NCBI GenBank assembly: GCA_035468985.1
Contig: DATISF010000009.1
Location: 1 to 64,000 of the forward strand
Direction of reading: 5' to 3'
Origin: DASVHS01 sp035468985
Lineage (GTDB): Bacteria > Acidobacteriota > Thermoanaerobaculia > Gp7-AA8
Length of the DNA stretch: 64,000 nt
Below, in pieces: positions 1-9,771 of the stretch. Position 1 is the stretch's first letter. The number at the start of each line of letters is the position of its first letter. A program made the translations under genes and the position numbers. Under the pieces are notes generated by a model, which saw only the letters and a program-made list of their open reading frames with translations, did no database searches and was not told the origin of the DNA.

Positions 1-140
1 TCGAACCGGGTGAGATCACCGCCTGATGTGGCGGCGTGCTTTATGACCGTGAACCCAATCACGACGCCAAACAACGTGGATGTGGCGAAGAGAAGGGCAA
101 GAACCAGCCCGCCTGCTGCTTTGATTGCGTGTCTCAGCAT
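1..140 (-). CDS. N-terminal fragment of a membrane protein
   Basis: The reading frame starts at an ATG whose complement is at 138-140 and runs off the left edge, so only about 46 residues are visible. They begin with a short basic stretch and then one hydrophobic segment (about residues 8-33, rich in A, L, V, G and F), which fits a signal anchor or an uncleaved signal peptide. Nothing in the fragment identifies the family. It lies on the same strand as the integrase gene, about 100 bases downstream of its stop. Confidence 0.55.
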   Translation of the reverse strand, partial: MLRHAIKAAGGLVLALLFATSTLFGVVIGFTVIKHAATSGGDLTRF

Positions 141-243
141 CAGTCCGCCCAACTTGAAGTAGACCGCTCGAATGTTACGTCGGCTGCAGCGTAACGTCCA
201 CGAACATCACGATCGACCCGTGGATTATCCGACATCGCCATCA

Positions 244-1209
244 TCACATGGCGTCCAGCGGGCTTCGGACTCCCCGGGCGCCGTGGCGCAGAACGTGGGT
301 GTAGATCATCGTCGTCGACACGTCGCGGTGGCCGAGGAGCTCCTGCACCGTGCGGATGTCATGGCCCCGCTCCAGAAGGTGCGTCGCGAACGAGTGGCGG
401 AACGTATGACAGGTCACACGCTTCTCGATTCCCGCATCCTCCGTCGCCCGGCGAACCGCACGTTGCACCACCGATTCGTGCAGGTGGTGGCGTCCTTCAG
501 TCCCATCCCGGGCATTGCGCCAGCGGCGCGTCGCCGGAAACACCCACTGCCACCGCCACTCCCCCGCAGCCGAGGGGAACTTGCGCCCGATCGCATCCGG
601 CAGCCACACCGAGCCAAATCCCGCGGACTGGTCTTCCTGATGCAGCAGACGCGCCTCCGCCAGCTGCTCCTGCAAAGCCGCGCAAACGATACCCGGCAGC
701 ATGGTCACCCGATCGCGGCGCCACTTCGGATCGCGCACCGTCAATTGGCCGCGCTCGAAATCGAGATCCTTCACCCTCAGCATCAAGGCTTCGAGCAAAC
801 GCAGCCCCGAACCATACAGCAGCTGCCCGACGAGCCTGCACACCCCTTCCATCTGATCGATCACCATCCGAACCTCATCGACAGTCAGGACCACCGGCAG
901 ATGCAAGGGGCGCTGCGCCCGAACGATCTCGTCCAACCAGGGCAGAGGATCCTGAAGGACTTCGCGATAGAGGAAGATCAAAGCACTCAACGCCTGGTTC
1001 TGCGTCGCCGCGCTCACCTTCCTGTCCACGGCCAGACTGCTGAGAAATGCATTGACCTCCTCCGCCCCCATCGACGCCGGATGCCGTTTGCTATGGAAGA
1101 AGATGTACCGCTTGATCCACATGACGTACGCCTCTTCGGTGCGCGGACTGTAATGCCGCGCGCGAATGGCAGCGCGCACACGATCGAGAAGCTTCGGCGG
1201 ATCGGACAT
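244..1209 (-). CDS. intI: Integron-type tyrosine recombinase (IntI-like)
   Basis: Site-specific tyrosine recombinase of 321 residues, the usual IntI length. The N-terminal SAM-like DNA-binding domain spans about residues 5-90 and the catalytic domain about 105-310. The active-site set is complete: R137, K162 (probable), H268, R271, H294 and nucleophile Y303. Residues 205-258 contain the extra patch that separates IntI from XerC/D, including a WVFP motif and RHHLHESVVQRAV. The ATG at 1209 is preferred over a TTG 36 bases upstream because it has an AGGGAG Shine-Dalgarno and matches family N-termini. No cassette array follows: the next gene upstream is a core metabolic gene, so this looks like a lone chromosomal integrase. 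Confidence 0.88.
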   Translation of the reverse strand: MSDPPKLLDRVRAAIRARHYSPRTEEAYVMWIKRYIFFHSKRHPASMGAEEVNAFLSSLAVDRKVSAATQNQALSALIFLYREVLQDPLPWLDEIVRAQRPLHLPVVLTVDEVRMVIDQMEGVCRLVGQLLYGSGLRLLEALMLRVKDLDFERGQLTVRDPKWRRDRVTMLPGIVCAALQEQLAEARLLHQEDQSAGFGSVWLPDAIGRKFPSAAGEWRWQWVFPATRRWRNARDGTEGRHHLHESVVQRAVRRATEDAGIEKRVTCHTFRHSFATHLLERGHDIRTVQELLGHRDVSTTMIYTHVLRHGARGVRSPLDAM

Positions 1210-1281
1210 GCGGCCGAGGCTCCCTCGGCCTCGGCGAAAAGGCAAGAGGTTCTACGGGTGGAAGATCGGAGGGCGAATTGC

Positions 1282-1354
1282 GTCGTGTAATGGATTCTGC
1301 GATGCGTGAAGGGAACCTGTCGTGTAATGCGTTATGCGACACCGCACGAACGCA

Positions 1355-1357
<3 letters not shown>
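1282..1357. repeat. Direct repeat and inverted repeat upstream of intI
   Basis: GTCGTGTAATG occurs at 1282-1292 and again at 1319-1329, a 37-base period. The second copy runs into a 9-bp perfect inverted repeat, TAATGCGTT at 1325-1333 and AACGCATTA at 1349-1357, which ends on the stop codon of the next gene. Direct repeats beside the integrase start are the layout of an attI recombination site, but no exact GTTRRRY core is visible. The inverted repeat could instead be a weak terminator for the methyltransferase gene. Confidence 0.4.
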
Positions 1358-3223
<1,866 letters not shown>

Positions 3224-3254
3224 AAACAAAAAGCCCCACGACGCTTCGTGGGGC
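3224..3254 (-). terminator. Intrinsic terminator in the leader of the methionine gene
   Basis: On the minus strand an 8-bp perfect stem (GCCCCACG pairing with CGTGGGGC, plus coordinates 3233-3240 and 3247-3254) is followed by TTTTTGTTT and then directly by the ATG at 3223. It lies between the SAM-II-like aptamer and the coding region, so it most simply acts as the expression platform of the riboswitch. The 3' arm also holds the only G-rich candidate ribosome-binding stretch, so hairpin formation could block translation too. Confidence 0.8.
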
Positions 3255-3282
3255 CGATCGAAAAACGGCGTTCGACGACGGC

Positions 3283-3338
3283 GGCAATTTAGCTTTTTTT
3301 AGGCTGGTTGCAAGCGGCCCCAAATCAATCCAGCGGTT
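3283..3338 (-). promoter_or_regulatory. Candidate SAM-II riboswitch aptamer
   Basis: Read on the minus strand, the leader contains the conserved SAM-II blocks in order: GATTTG, CTTGCA and a 3' tail AAAAAGCTAAA. Stem P1 is GCTGG/CCAGC (plus 3330-3334 and 3303-3307). The loop sequence GCTT (3312-3315) can pair with AAGC in the tail (3292-3295), forming the pseudoknot expected of the family. SAM-II aptamers bind S-adenosylmethionine and control methionine genes, and the downstream gene makes methionine. Loop bases 3315-3322 are perfectly complementary over 8 bp to 3249-3256 in the terminator, giving an obvious antiterminator. The identification is by motif, without a covariance-model search. Confidence 0.72.
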
Positions 3339-3369
3339 TCAATGTAGCACCGGCTTCACCCGGTCGCAA

Positions 3370-3395
3370 CCCGGCTGAAGGCGGGGGCTCCATCA
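3370..3395. repeat. Palindromic repeat, family 2 (GGAGCCCC-GGCT type), at PBP gene end
   Basis: Read on the minus strand it starts TGATGGAGCCCC and closes with AGCCGGG, a short stem-loop. Its first three bases are the stop codon of the PBP gene. Related copies lie at 24837-24880, 36711-36776 and 63222-63248, three of the four having a stop codon at the same edge. Confidence 0.65.
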
Positions 3396-5552
3396 CTTGC
3401 CAAAAAGGCGTTTCAGGCGGCCGACGAACCCCTCCACCTCCTGCCGGCTGCGATCGACCTCGTTCGCCCACTCCCGGAACTTCTCGAAGGAGATCGCCGC
3501 CGGCTCGTCGAAGTGGTCGGACTGGAAGAAGACGCGGCGAACGATGCCGCCGAGGAAGCCGCGCGGACAGTGACGTGTGGGTGCCGTGCCGTCGAGAAAC
3601 ACCTCGTGGACCGGGCCGGGACATCCTTGGTCCCACAGCATGCCCGTCTCGGGATCGATATCGCGGAACGTCACTCCGGACGGCGGCTGTGGCTCATCAC
3701 GGCTGTGCTGCACCGCGGCCATGTACGAGCCCCAGATCGGGATCGCCGCCTCCGCCGAGGAGAGGCGCAACGGCGCGCCGTGGTCGTAGCCGATCCACAC
3801 CGTCGTGACCATATCGGCGGTGTAGCCGACGAACCAGGCGTCGCGATAATCGTTCGTCGTGCCCGTCTTGCCGGCCACGTAGCCGAGGCCATATCGCTTC
3901 AGGCGCGATGCGGTTCCGCGTTTGACCACGCCGCGCAGGAGGGTGTGCATGACATACGCGGCGTCGGCATCGCAGACGCGCCTCTGCTGCAGCTTCTGCC
4001 GGAACATCGTCTTCCCGCGCCCGTCCCGCACCTCGGTCAGGAGAAACGGCTCGACGCGGATGCCGAGGTTCGGGAACGGTGTATAGGCCGCGGTGAGCTC
4101 GCGCAGGGTCACGTCGGTGACGCCGAGCGGAAGCGCCGGGACGGCGGCGAGATCGTCACCGAATCCGAATTTCTCGGCCGTGTCGACGACGCGGCTCAGA
4201 CCGACCTGCTGGGCCATGCGAACGGTCGGAACATTGAGCGAGGCCTCGAATGCTTCGCGCAAGGTGACGCGGCCGCGATAACGCTCGTCGTAGTTCTGCG
4301 GCGTCCACGTTTCGTGATCGCTGAGCTCGACGGTGACAGGCGCATCGAGCAGCAGCGACGCGGTGGTCACGCGCCGCGACGCGATCGCAGCGAGATAGGC
4401 GAATGTCTTGAACGCGGAGCCGGGCTGTCGCCGCATGTTCGTCGTCCGGTCGAATGGCGAGAGATGGAAGTCGCGGCCGCCGACGATCGTCCGGATCCCG
4501 CCGCTCCGGGGATCGACGGAGAGGATCGCCACCTCCAGCGGCTCCTGGCGTGACTGCGCGCGCAGCCACGAGAATCGCGACTCGAGCTGCTCCGGGGCGC
4601 GCTCCGCGACCCGCTCGGCCGCGCGCTGGGCGATCGGATCGATCTCGCAGACGACCGTCAGCCCTCCCTCGATCACCGGACGGACGCCGAACCGCTTCAC
4701 GATCTCGGAACGGATGGCGCGCAGATAGAACGGGAACGGCGGCGAGGGAACGGATCCACCCTCGAAGTCGACGCCGCGGTCCACCGCGGCCCGAAACGCA
4801 TCGTTCTCGATCCACTTGCGGTCGAGCATGACCCGCAGGATGGCGTCGCGGCGCGCGCGCACGAGATCGGGGCGTTTTTGCGGGTTATCGCGATTCGGTG
4901 CGCGCACGATGCTCGCCAGCAGGGCCGCCTCGTCGAGACGGAGCTGCGTCGCCGGCTTGCCGAAGTACAGGCGCGACGCTTCATCGACCCCCAAGACCGG
5001 GCTTCCACCGGAGTGACCGAGATAGACCTCGTTCAAATAGATCGCCAGGATGTCGTTTTTCGTCAGCCGGGCATCGAGGATGATCGCCAGCAGCAGTTCC
5101 ACGAACTTGCGGCGCCAGGTCCGTTCCTGGGAAAGAAAGCGCGACTTGATGATCTGCTGGTCGATGGTGCTGCCGCCCTGAACGATGCCGCCACCGCGCA
5201 GGTTGGCCACCATGGCCCGGGCGATGCCGATCGGATCGATCCCGAGGTGGTGGTGGAACCGGACATCCTCAGCCGCCAGAAACGCGTCCGGCACATACCT
5301 CGGCAGCGCATCCAGGCCGACCGGCGGGATGATCCGCCAGTCCACCCCGTAGAGGCGCATGACCTCGTGTTCCCGCCCTCCGGCGGCCGACAGAATGACC
5401 GTCGGAGCGCGCCACCGGCCATCCACCAGCTCCCGCGAGATGCGGTGATCGAGGTAGGCGAGATAGACAAAAAACGACTCGACGGCGATGAACGCGATCA
5501 CCGCGATGAAGAGCGTCCAACGCGGCAGTCTCACGCGTGACAATCGCCACAT
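3393..5552 (-). CDS. Bifunctional penicillin-binding protein (class A, PBP1b-like)
   Basis: 719-residue peptidoglycan synthase anchored in the inner membrane. One N-terminal membrane segment spans about residues 12-33. The GT51 glycosyltransferase domain (about 75-250) has catalytic E95 in AAEDVRFHHH and the GGSTIDQQ block. The transpeptidase domain (about 335-630) has nucleophile S379 and K382 in the SAFK motif, SLN at 438-440 and KTGT at 562-565, so both activities appear intact. The region between the anchor and GT51 resembles the PBP1b linker. The gene starts 108 bases from the divergent histone-like gene, and its TGA stop is the first three bases of a dispersed repeat. Confidence 0.95.
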   Translation of the reverse strand: MWRLSRVRLPRWTLFIAVIAFIAVESFFVYLAYLDHRISRELVDGRWRAPTVILSAAGGREHEVMRLYGVDWRIIPPVGLDALPRYVPDAFLAAEDVRFHHHLGIDPIGIARAMVANLRGGGIVQGGSTIDQQIIKSRFLSQERTWRRKFVELLLAIILDARLTKNDILAIYLNEVYLGHSGGSPVLGVDEASRLYFGKPATQLRLDEAALLASIVRAPNRDNPQKRPDLVRARRDAILRVMLDRKWIENDAFRAAVDRGVDFEGGSVPSPPFPFYLRAIRSEIVKRFGVRPVIEGGLTVVCEIDPIAQRAAERVAERAPEQLESRFSWLRAQSRQEPLEVAILSVDPRSGGIRTIVGGRDFHLSPFDRTTNMRRQPGSAFKTFAYLAAIASRRVTTASLLLDAPVTVELSDHETWTPQNYDERYRGRVTLREAFEASLNVPTVRMAQQVGLSRVVDTAEKFGFGDDLAAVPALPLGVTDVTLRELTAAYTPFPNLGIRVEPFLLTEVRDGRGKTMFRQKLQQRRVCDADAAYVMHTLLRGVVKRGTASRLKRYGLGYVAGKTGTTNDYRDAWFVGYTADMVTTVWIGYDHGAPLRLSSAEAAIPIWGSYMAAVQHSRDEPQPPSGVTFRDIDPETGMLWDQGCPGPVHEVFLDGTAPTRHCPRGFLGGIVRRVFFQSDHFDEPAAISFEKFREWANEVDRSRQEVEGFVGRLKRLFGK

Positions 5553-5660
5553 GTTCGTCTACATTGTTTTCCGTGCAACGTGTGCACCACACATTGCAGC
5601 AGCGTGAACTCTGATCCAGGTACGGGCCCCCACACCGACACTTTGAGAAGGAGACAAGAG

Positions 5661-6209
5661 ATGGCTGCATCGAAGAAGGGCCGCAAGTCTTCGAAGAAAT
5701 CGAAGGGCGGATCCCGACGGAAGGCGTCCAGCAGGAAATCCTCGAAGAAGCGCTCGACGAAGAGCCGCTCCGCAGCACGGAAGGGCGGAGCGAAGAAAGC
5801 GTCGTCGAAGAAGAAAGCCTCCGCGCGCCGGAAAGCGGCCGGCCGGAAGGGCGGAGCGAAGAAGATGGCAGCGCGCCGGAAAGCGCCTGCGAAAAAAGCA
5901 GCGGCACCGGCAAAGCCGAGCGTCATCAGCCGCGTGGTCGGAACGGTTCGCGACACCTCGAGCTACACCGGTTCGTCCTCGGGAATGTTACCGGGCAGCA
6001 GCAGCGGAACCCCGAAGCCGGCCATCGCCAGCCCGAAGCCGCCCAGCGCCAGCCCGAAGCCACCCATCGCCAGCCCCAAGCCGCCCAGCCCGAAGCCACC
6101 CAGCAGCTCGACCCCGAGCAGCAGCTCCGGCGGAATGGGCGGCGGCTACAGCGGCGGCGGTTACAGCGGCGGCGGCACGGACGACGACGAGGGCGGCGAA
6201 AACTTTTAG
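5661..6209 (+). CDS. Lysine-rich histone-H1-like protein with Pro/Ser and Gly-rich tail
   Basis: 182 residues starting at an ATG with a strong AAGGAG seven bases upstream; a longer frame from 5580 lacks that signal. Residues 1-95 are almost entirely K, R, S, A and G, with repeats such as KSSKKSK and RKGGAKK, like bacterial H1-type DNA-binding tails. Residues 115-160 hold tandem SPKPP units. The end is a GGGYSGGGYSGGG stretch followed by an acidic DDDEGGE tail. A nucleoid-associated role is inferred from the basic half only. The composition predicts disorder throughout. A strong terminator follows 21 bases after the stop. Confidence 0.75.
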   Translation: MAASKKGRKSSKKSKGGSRRKASSRKSSKKRSTKSRSAARKGGAKKASSKKKASARRKAAGRKGGAKKMAARRKAPAKKAAAPAKPSVISRVVGTVRDTSSYTGSSSGMLPGSSSGTPKPAIASPKPPSASPKPPIASPKPPSPKPPSSSTPSSSSGGMGGGYSGGGYSGGGTDDDEGGENF

Positions 6210-6230
6210 GACCGGGCCTCACGCTGCATG

Positions 6231-6262
6231 AAAAAAGACTCCCTGAGCGGAGTCTTTTTTTT
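6231..6262 (+). terminator. Intrinsic (probably bidirectional) terminator
   Basis: AAAAAAGACTCC pairs perfectly with GGAGTCTTTTTT around a CTGAGC loop, with an A run on one side and a T run on the other. It ends the histone-like transcript and isolates the ferritin-like gene downstream. Confidence 0.92.
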
Positions 6263-6338
6263 CAGCGTTCGTCGTCATCACGGGACGCATTTCATTCCGG
6301 CTTCGCGGTGACCGTCACGGGGTGGACGCGGGTCATTC

Positions 6339-6920
6339 GTGGCCTCCTCTACAATGACCGCGCTGAACCTGAGCGACGATTCTCGGCGAAAGCTGATCAG
6401 ACAGCTGCAAGGCGCTTACTCCGGCGAGCTCGCCGCAGGCCACGCCTATCGTGGTCACTGGCGGAGCTTGCGCAACGAAGCCCAGCGCGCACGCGTTCGG
6501 CAAATCGAAGCGGAAGAGTGGCACCATCGCCAGCTCGTCGGAAATCTCCTACGCGATCTTGGAGCTCGTCCGAACCCGGTCCGCGAGGTGATCCTCTGGC
6601 TCATCGGGAAAGCGATCGGCCTTTTCTGCCTCGTGGGCGGCTGGTTTGCTCCGATGTACGGGGCCGGCCGGCTCGAGCTCGTCAACATCATCGAGTACCA
6701 GGACGCGGCCGCCTACGCGCTCCGCTGCGGCCACGAGGAAATGATCGACTGCCTCCTGACCATGGCCGAAGTCGAGTGGGAGCACGAGCGATTCTTTCGG
6801 AACATGGTGACTGGCCACTGGATGCTCCGCATCTGCCCGCTCTGGGACGAACCACAACCGAAATCAGCGATACGCACGAGACACGAGGCCCTCGAAAACA
6901 AACCGCCGGCCGTGGCCTGA
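6339..6920 (+). CDS. Ferritin-like di-iron protein (COQ7/MiaE-like fold)
   Basis: 193 residues, predicted mostly helical. Spaced carboxylate/histidine motifs typical of ferritin-like four-helix bundles are visible: YSGELAAGHAY near residue 30, EEWHHRQL near 60, HEEM near 130 and EVEWEHERFF near 145, giving two E-x-x-H pairs. A hydrophobic stretch (WLIGKAIGLFCLVGGWF) in the middle recalls the membrane-interacting helix of COQ7-type hydroxylases, but the substrate cannot be told. The start is GTG at 6339 or ATG at 6354; neither has a convincing SD. The gene converges on the TPR-protein operon, leaving 11 bases between stops. Confidence 0.68.
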   Translation: MASSTMTALNLSDDSRRKLIRQLQGAYSGELAAGHAYRGHWRSLRNEAQRARVRQIEAEEWHHRQLVGNLLRDLGARPNPVREVILWLIGKAIGLFCLVGGWFAPMYGAGRLELVNIIEYQDAAAYALRCGHEEMIDCLLTMAEVEWEHERFFRNMVTGHWMLRICPLWDEPQPKSAIRTRHEALENKPPAVA

Positions 6921-6931
6921 CTCGAAGGCAA

Positions 6932-7999
6932 TTACCCCGTCGTTTCCCGGAATGCCTTGCGGATCTTCTTCGAGAAGTACTTCTCCGGCAGGCCGTCCTT
7001 CCACTTCCCGTACGTTTTCGCCTTCCGGAACGAATCGAGCGCGGAGTTCTTGTATGTCTCGTCGGCTTCGAACGCGTACTGCGAGTACTGCGAAGCGCCG
7101 AGAAATGCCCAGATCCAGCCGTTCTTCGGCATGTCGTTGGTGAGCGACTGGAATCCGCGTGCGGCGTCGTCGAAGTCGCCGTTGAAATAGCTTTCCAGCG
7201 CGCGGCGCAGACGGCGGCTCGTGTCCGCGAGGGCAGCCTGAGTGGCGGAGCCGGTTCGCGACTGCGTCGTCGTGATCGGCGGCGGCGTCGTGGTCGTGGC
7301 AATCGTGGAACCGGCCGCCGAGTCGGCCAGGAGCGTGACGTTGTCCGACGCGGCGATGACGGCGTTCAGATCATCGTTCGACTTCGCCGTCGCCAGCCGT
7401 GTGTTCGCTTCGGTGTAAGCGTTGAGCGCACTCTGGTACTGCGGCGACGCCGTGGCTTTCCGCTGCTGCGCGGCCTGGATGTGAGTCTTGGCCTGTTCGA
7501 GCGCCGTGCGCGCACGATTCCGGAGCGCGTTGTCGATGGTCGGTCCGGGGATCACCGGCGGAGGCTGCGTGGTCGTCGTGGCGATCACGACCGGCGGCTT
7601 CTGCGTCTCCGTCACCGGCGGCTTCTCGGTTGCCTCGGCGAGCTTGGCCTTGGCGCGCTGCATCAACGTCTCCAGCGAGCCGAGGTTCTCCTCGCCCGGA
7701 CCGCTGGTCTTTTCGAAGTCGCTGATCGCCTGCTCGTATTTGCCGAGGTTCATGTTCGCCACGGCACGGTAGTAGTACGGGTGATAGTTGATGAAGATCG
7801 CGCCGTAGGTGCGGGTCTTGTCGCCCTCGCGCGGATTGCCGCCGATCGCCGCCGTCATCTTCTGCACCGCGAGCTGCCACTGACCTTTGCGAATGGCATT
7901 GACGCCGGCGTCGTAATCGTCGTACCACGAGGCGAACGCCACGCTGCCGGCGAGCGCCGTGCAGATCACCGCGGCGATGATGAATCGGACTCCTCTCAA
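6932..7999 (-). CDS. Secreted TPR-like protein, last gene of the kinase/FHA operon
   Basis: 355 residues with a clear Sec signal peptide (cleavage near residue 23, after SVAFA). Helical repeats follow at about 30-120 (YRAVANMNLGKYEQAISDFE is TPR-like) and 265-340. Between them are two Thr/Pro-rich linkers (TTTTQPPP, TTTTPPP) around an Ala/Gln helical segment. Its start overlaps the stop of the upstream kinase gene by four bases, implying translational coupling. It may be the extracytoplasmic partner of that kinase's PEGA domain; that is inference. No enzymatic motif is seen. Confidence 0.75.
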   Translation of the reverse strand: MRGVRFIIAAVICTALAGSVAFASWYDDYDAGVNAIRKGQWQLAVQKMTAAIGGNPREGDKTRTYGAIFINYHPYYYRAVANMNLGKYEQAISDFEKTSGPGEENLGSLETLMQRAKAKLAEATEKPPVTETQKPPVVIATTTTQPPPVIPGPTIDNALRNRARTALEQAKTHIQAAQQRKATASPQYQSALNAYTEANTRLATAKSNDDLNAVIAASDNVTLLADSAAGSTIATTTTPPPITTTQSRTGSATQAALADTSRRLRRALESYFNGDFDDAARGFQSLTNDMPKNGWIWAFLGASQYSQYAFEADETYKNSALDSFRKAKTYGKWKDGLPEKYFSKKIRKAFRETTG

Positions 8000-9759
8000 G
8001 GCTTGACTTCCTTTTCAATCTCATCGAAGTTGACGTTCGCCGTGGTGATCGACTTCTTCGTGCGCTTCCCGGCCTCGATGTTGACGTCGACTGTCTGCAC
8101 GTCGTTCGGTCCGCGAACGGTAATCGAGTAATGCCCGGGATCGAGCTCGATCGCGGCGGGCGTCGAGCGATTCTCATCCGAAAGCTCGACCGGCTTGTGA
8201 CTGGTCATGTTGACGATCTTCTCGATGTCGCCCCACGGCGACGCGGAGAGCAGCAGGATGCCGTGGTCGCCCGGAACAACCGGCGCGGTCGAGGTGACCT
8301 GCGTGCCGCTCGTCGCCGTTGCGGTCGCGGTACCGGTGACCTGAATCTCTTTGCCGGGACGGGTCAGGAAATAGACGCCCGCTCCGATGACGATGATCGC
8401 GGCCGCGGCGATGGCGGCGATCACGCCGGCGTTCTTTTTCTTCGCCGGCCCGACATGCTCGAGAACGGTCGGCTCGGCGCCGGAAAGTTTCGATTCGACC
8501 GCCGTCGGAGCGGCGCCGCTGGCCGTGGCGCCGAAACGGTCCACGACCGTGGCCTCGTTGCTGCCGAGCGTCGGTCGCTGCGACGCGGTCACGCCCCGCT
8601 CCAGCTGCGTCGGCTCGTTCTGTGAGGCGGTGATCGCCGTGCGCTGTGTCGGCTGCGGCCCGCCCGCCACCGTGTGTTGTGTGGGCTGGCTGCCCATGGT
8701 CGCGGACGTGCCGGTGTACTTCGGCAGCTCGGACAGCGTCTTGGCCGCGGAGAGCGTCACCATCCGCTCGCCGAGACCGTACTTCTGATCGGGAGGAATC
8801 GCGCCGCGGATGGACTCGAGCGCATTCGCGAAGTCGCCCGCGGTGGCGAATCGGTTGTCGCGGCTCTTCTCGAGCGATTTCATGATCACCGACTCGAGCT
8901 GGGCCGGCACTTTCGCCTGCGGATTCGTCTCGGCGATCGGCGCCGGCTTTTCCGTGACGTGCTTGAGGATGTATCCGTGCGGATTCGTGGCCTGGAACGG
9001 CGCGCGGCCTGCCAGCATCTCGTACATCACGATGCCGAACGAATAGAGATCGCTGCGCGGGTCGAGGTGCTCGCCTTCCTTGAGGTATCCGGCCTGTTCC
9101 GGCGACGCGTATTTCAACTTGCCGAGGAACATGCCCGTCTGCGTCAGCCCCTGGCCGCCTTCACCCTCGGCGAGCGACTTGGCGATGCCGAAGTCGATGA
9201 CCTTCACCAGCAGCTTCCCGTGATGGTCCTGCGACAGCATGATGTTCTCGGGAGAAATGTCGCGATGGATCAGGCCCATGGAGTGGAGATGCTCGAGTCC
9301 GGTCAGCGCCTGGATGGCAATCTCCACCGACAGACGCGGCGGCACCGGCCCGTTCTGGGCGATCCACTTCTGAATGTTCACACCGTCGATGAACTCCCAG
9401 ACCATGTAGTAGGAGCCGTCCTCGAGCTGGGCGAAGTCGTAGAGCATCGCCAGATTGCGATGCTTGATCATCGTGGAGGTGCGCGCTTCCTGCAGGAATC
9501 GCTGGAGACCCTGATCGTCCGCGGCGACGTTGGGCCGCATGATCTTGATGACGCGCAGCTCGTTCAGGTGGATGTGGCGGACCTTGAAGATCTCGCCCAT
9601 TCCGCCGACGCCGAGGCGGTCGAGGATCTGGTACTTGCCGTCGATCAGACGCGACGCGTACGTGCGCTGAAAGTTGGTGACGCGGTCGCCGCAGCTCGGG
9701 CACTGATCGAGTTGGGCATCGATCAGTTGCTTGCAACGTAAACAGGTGATCTGGGACAT
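7996..9759 (-). CDS. Membrane Ser/Thr protein kinase with N-terminal zinc ribbon and PEGA domain
   Basis: 587 residues. A zinc ribbon with C6, C9, C20 and C23 precedes the kinase domain (about 43-310): GVGGMG glycine loop, K72, catalytic D167 in HRDISPEN, DFG at 189-191 and a SPEQ block. The usual HRDxK lysine is serine here. A Thr/Gln/Pro-rich juxtamembrane region (about 345-435) offers many phospho-acceptor sites. One transmembrane helix (about 440-462) leads to an external PEGA-like domain (about 495-575). This topology fits a sensor kinase. The gene starts 12 bases after the stop of the upstream kinase-FHA gene. Confidence 0.93.
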   Translation of the reverse strand: MSQITCLRCKQLIDAQLDQCPSCGDRVTNFQRTYASRLIDGKYQILDRLGVGGMGEIFKVRHIHLNELRVIKIMRPNVAADDQGLQRFLQEARTSTMIKHRNLAMLYDFAQLEDGSYYMVWEFIDGVNIQKWIAQNGPVPPRLSVEIAIQALTGLEHLHSMGLIHRDISPENIMLSQDHHGKLLVKVIDFGIAKSLAEGEGGQGLTQTGMFLGKLKYASPEQAGYLKEGEHLDPRSDLYSFGIVMYEMLAGRAPFQATNPHGYILKHVTEKPAPIAETNPQAKVPAQLESVIMKSLEKSRDNRFATAGDFANALESIRGAIPPDQKYGLGERMVTLSAAKTLSELPKYTGTSATMGSQPTQHTVAGGPQPTQRTAITASQNEPTQLERGVTASQRPTLGSNEATVVDRFGATASGAAPTAVESKLSGAEPTVLEHVGPAKKKNAGVIAAIAAAAIIVIGAGVYFLTRPGKEIQVTGTATATATSGTQVTSTAPVVPGDHGILLLSASPWGDIEKIVNMTSHKPVELSDENRSTPAAIELDPGHYSITVRGPNDVQTVDVNIEAGKRTKKSITTANVNFDEIEKEVKP

Positions 9760-9771
9760 CGGTGCTCCGGG

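Noticed and set aside
175..196. GTTACG...CGTAAC palindrome after the integrase gene
   Set aside because: Only 6-bp arms, no T run and no integron core match; too weak to call a terminator or recombination site.
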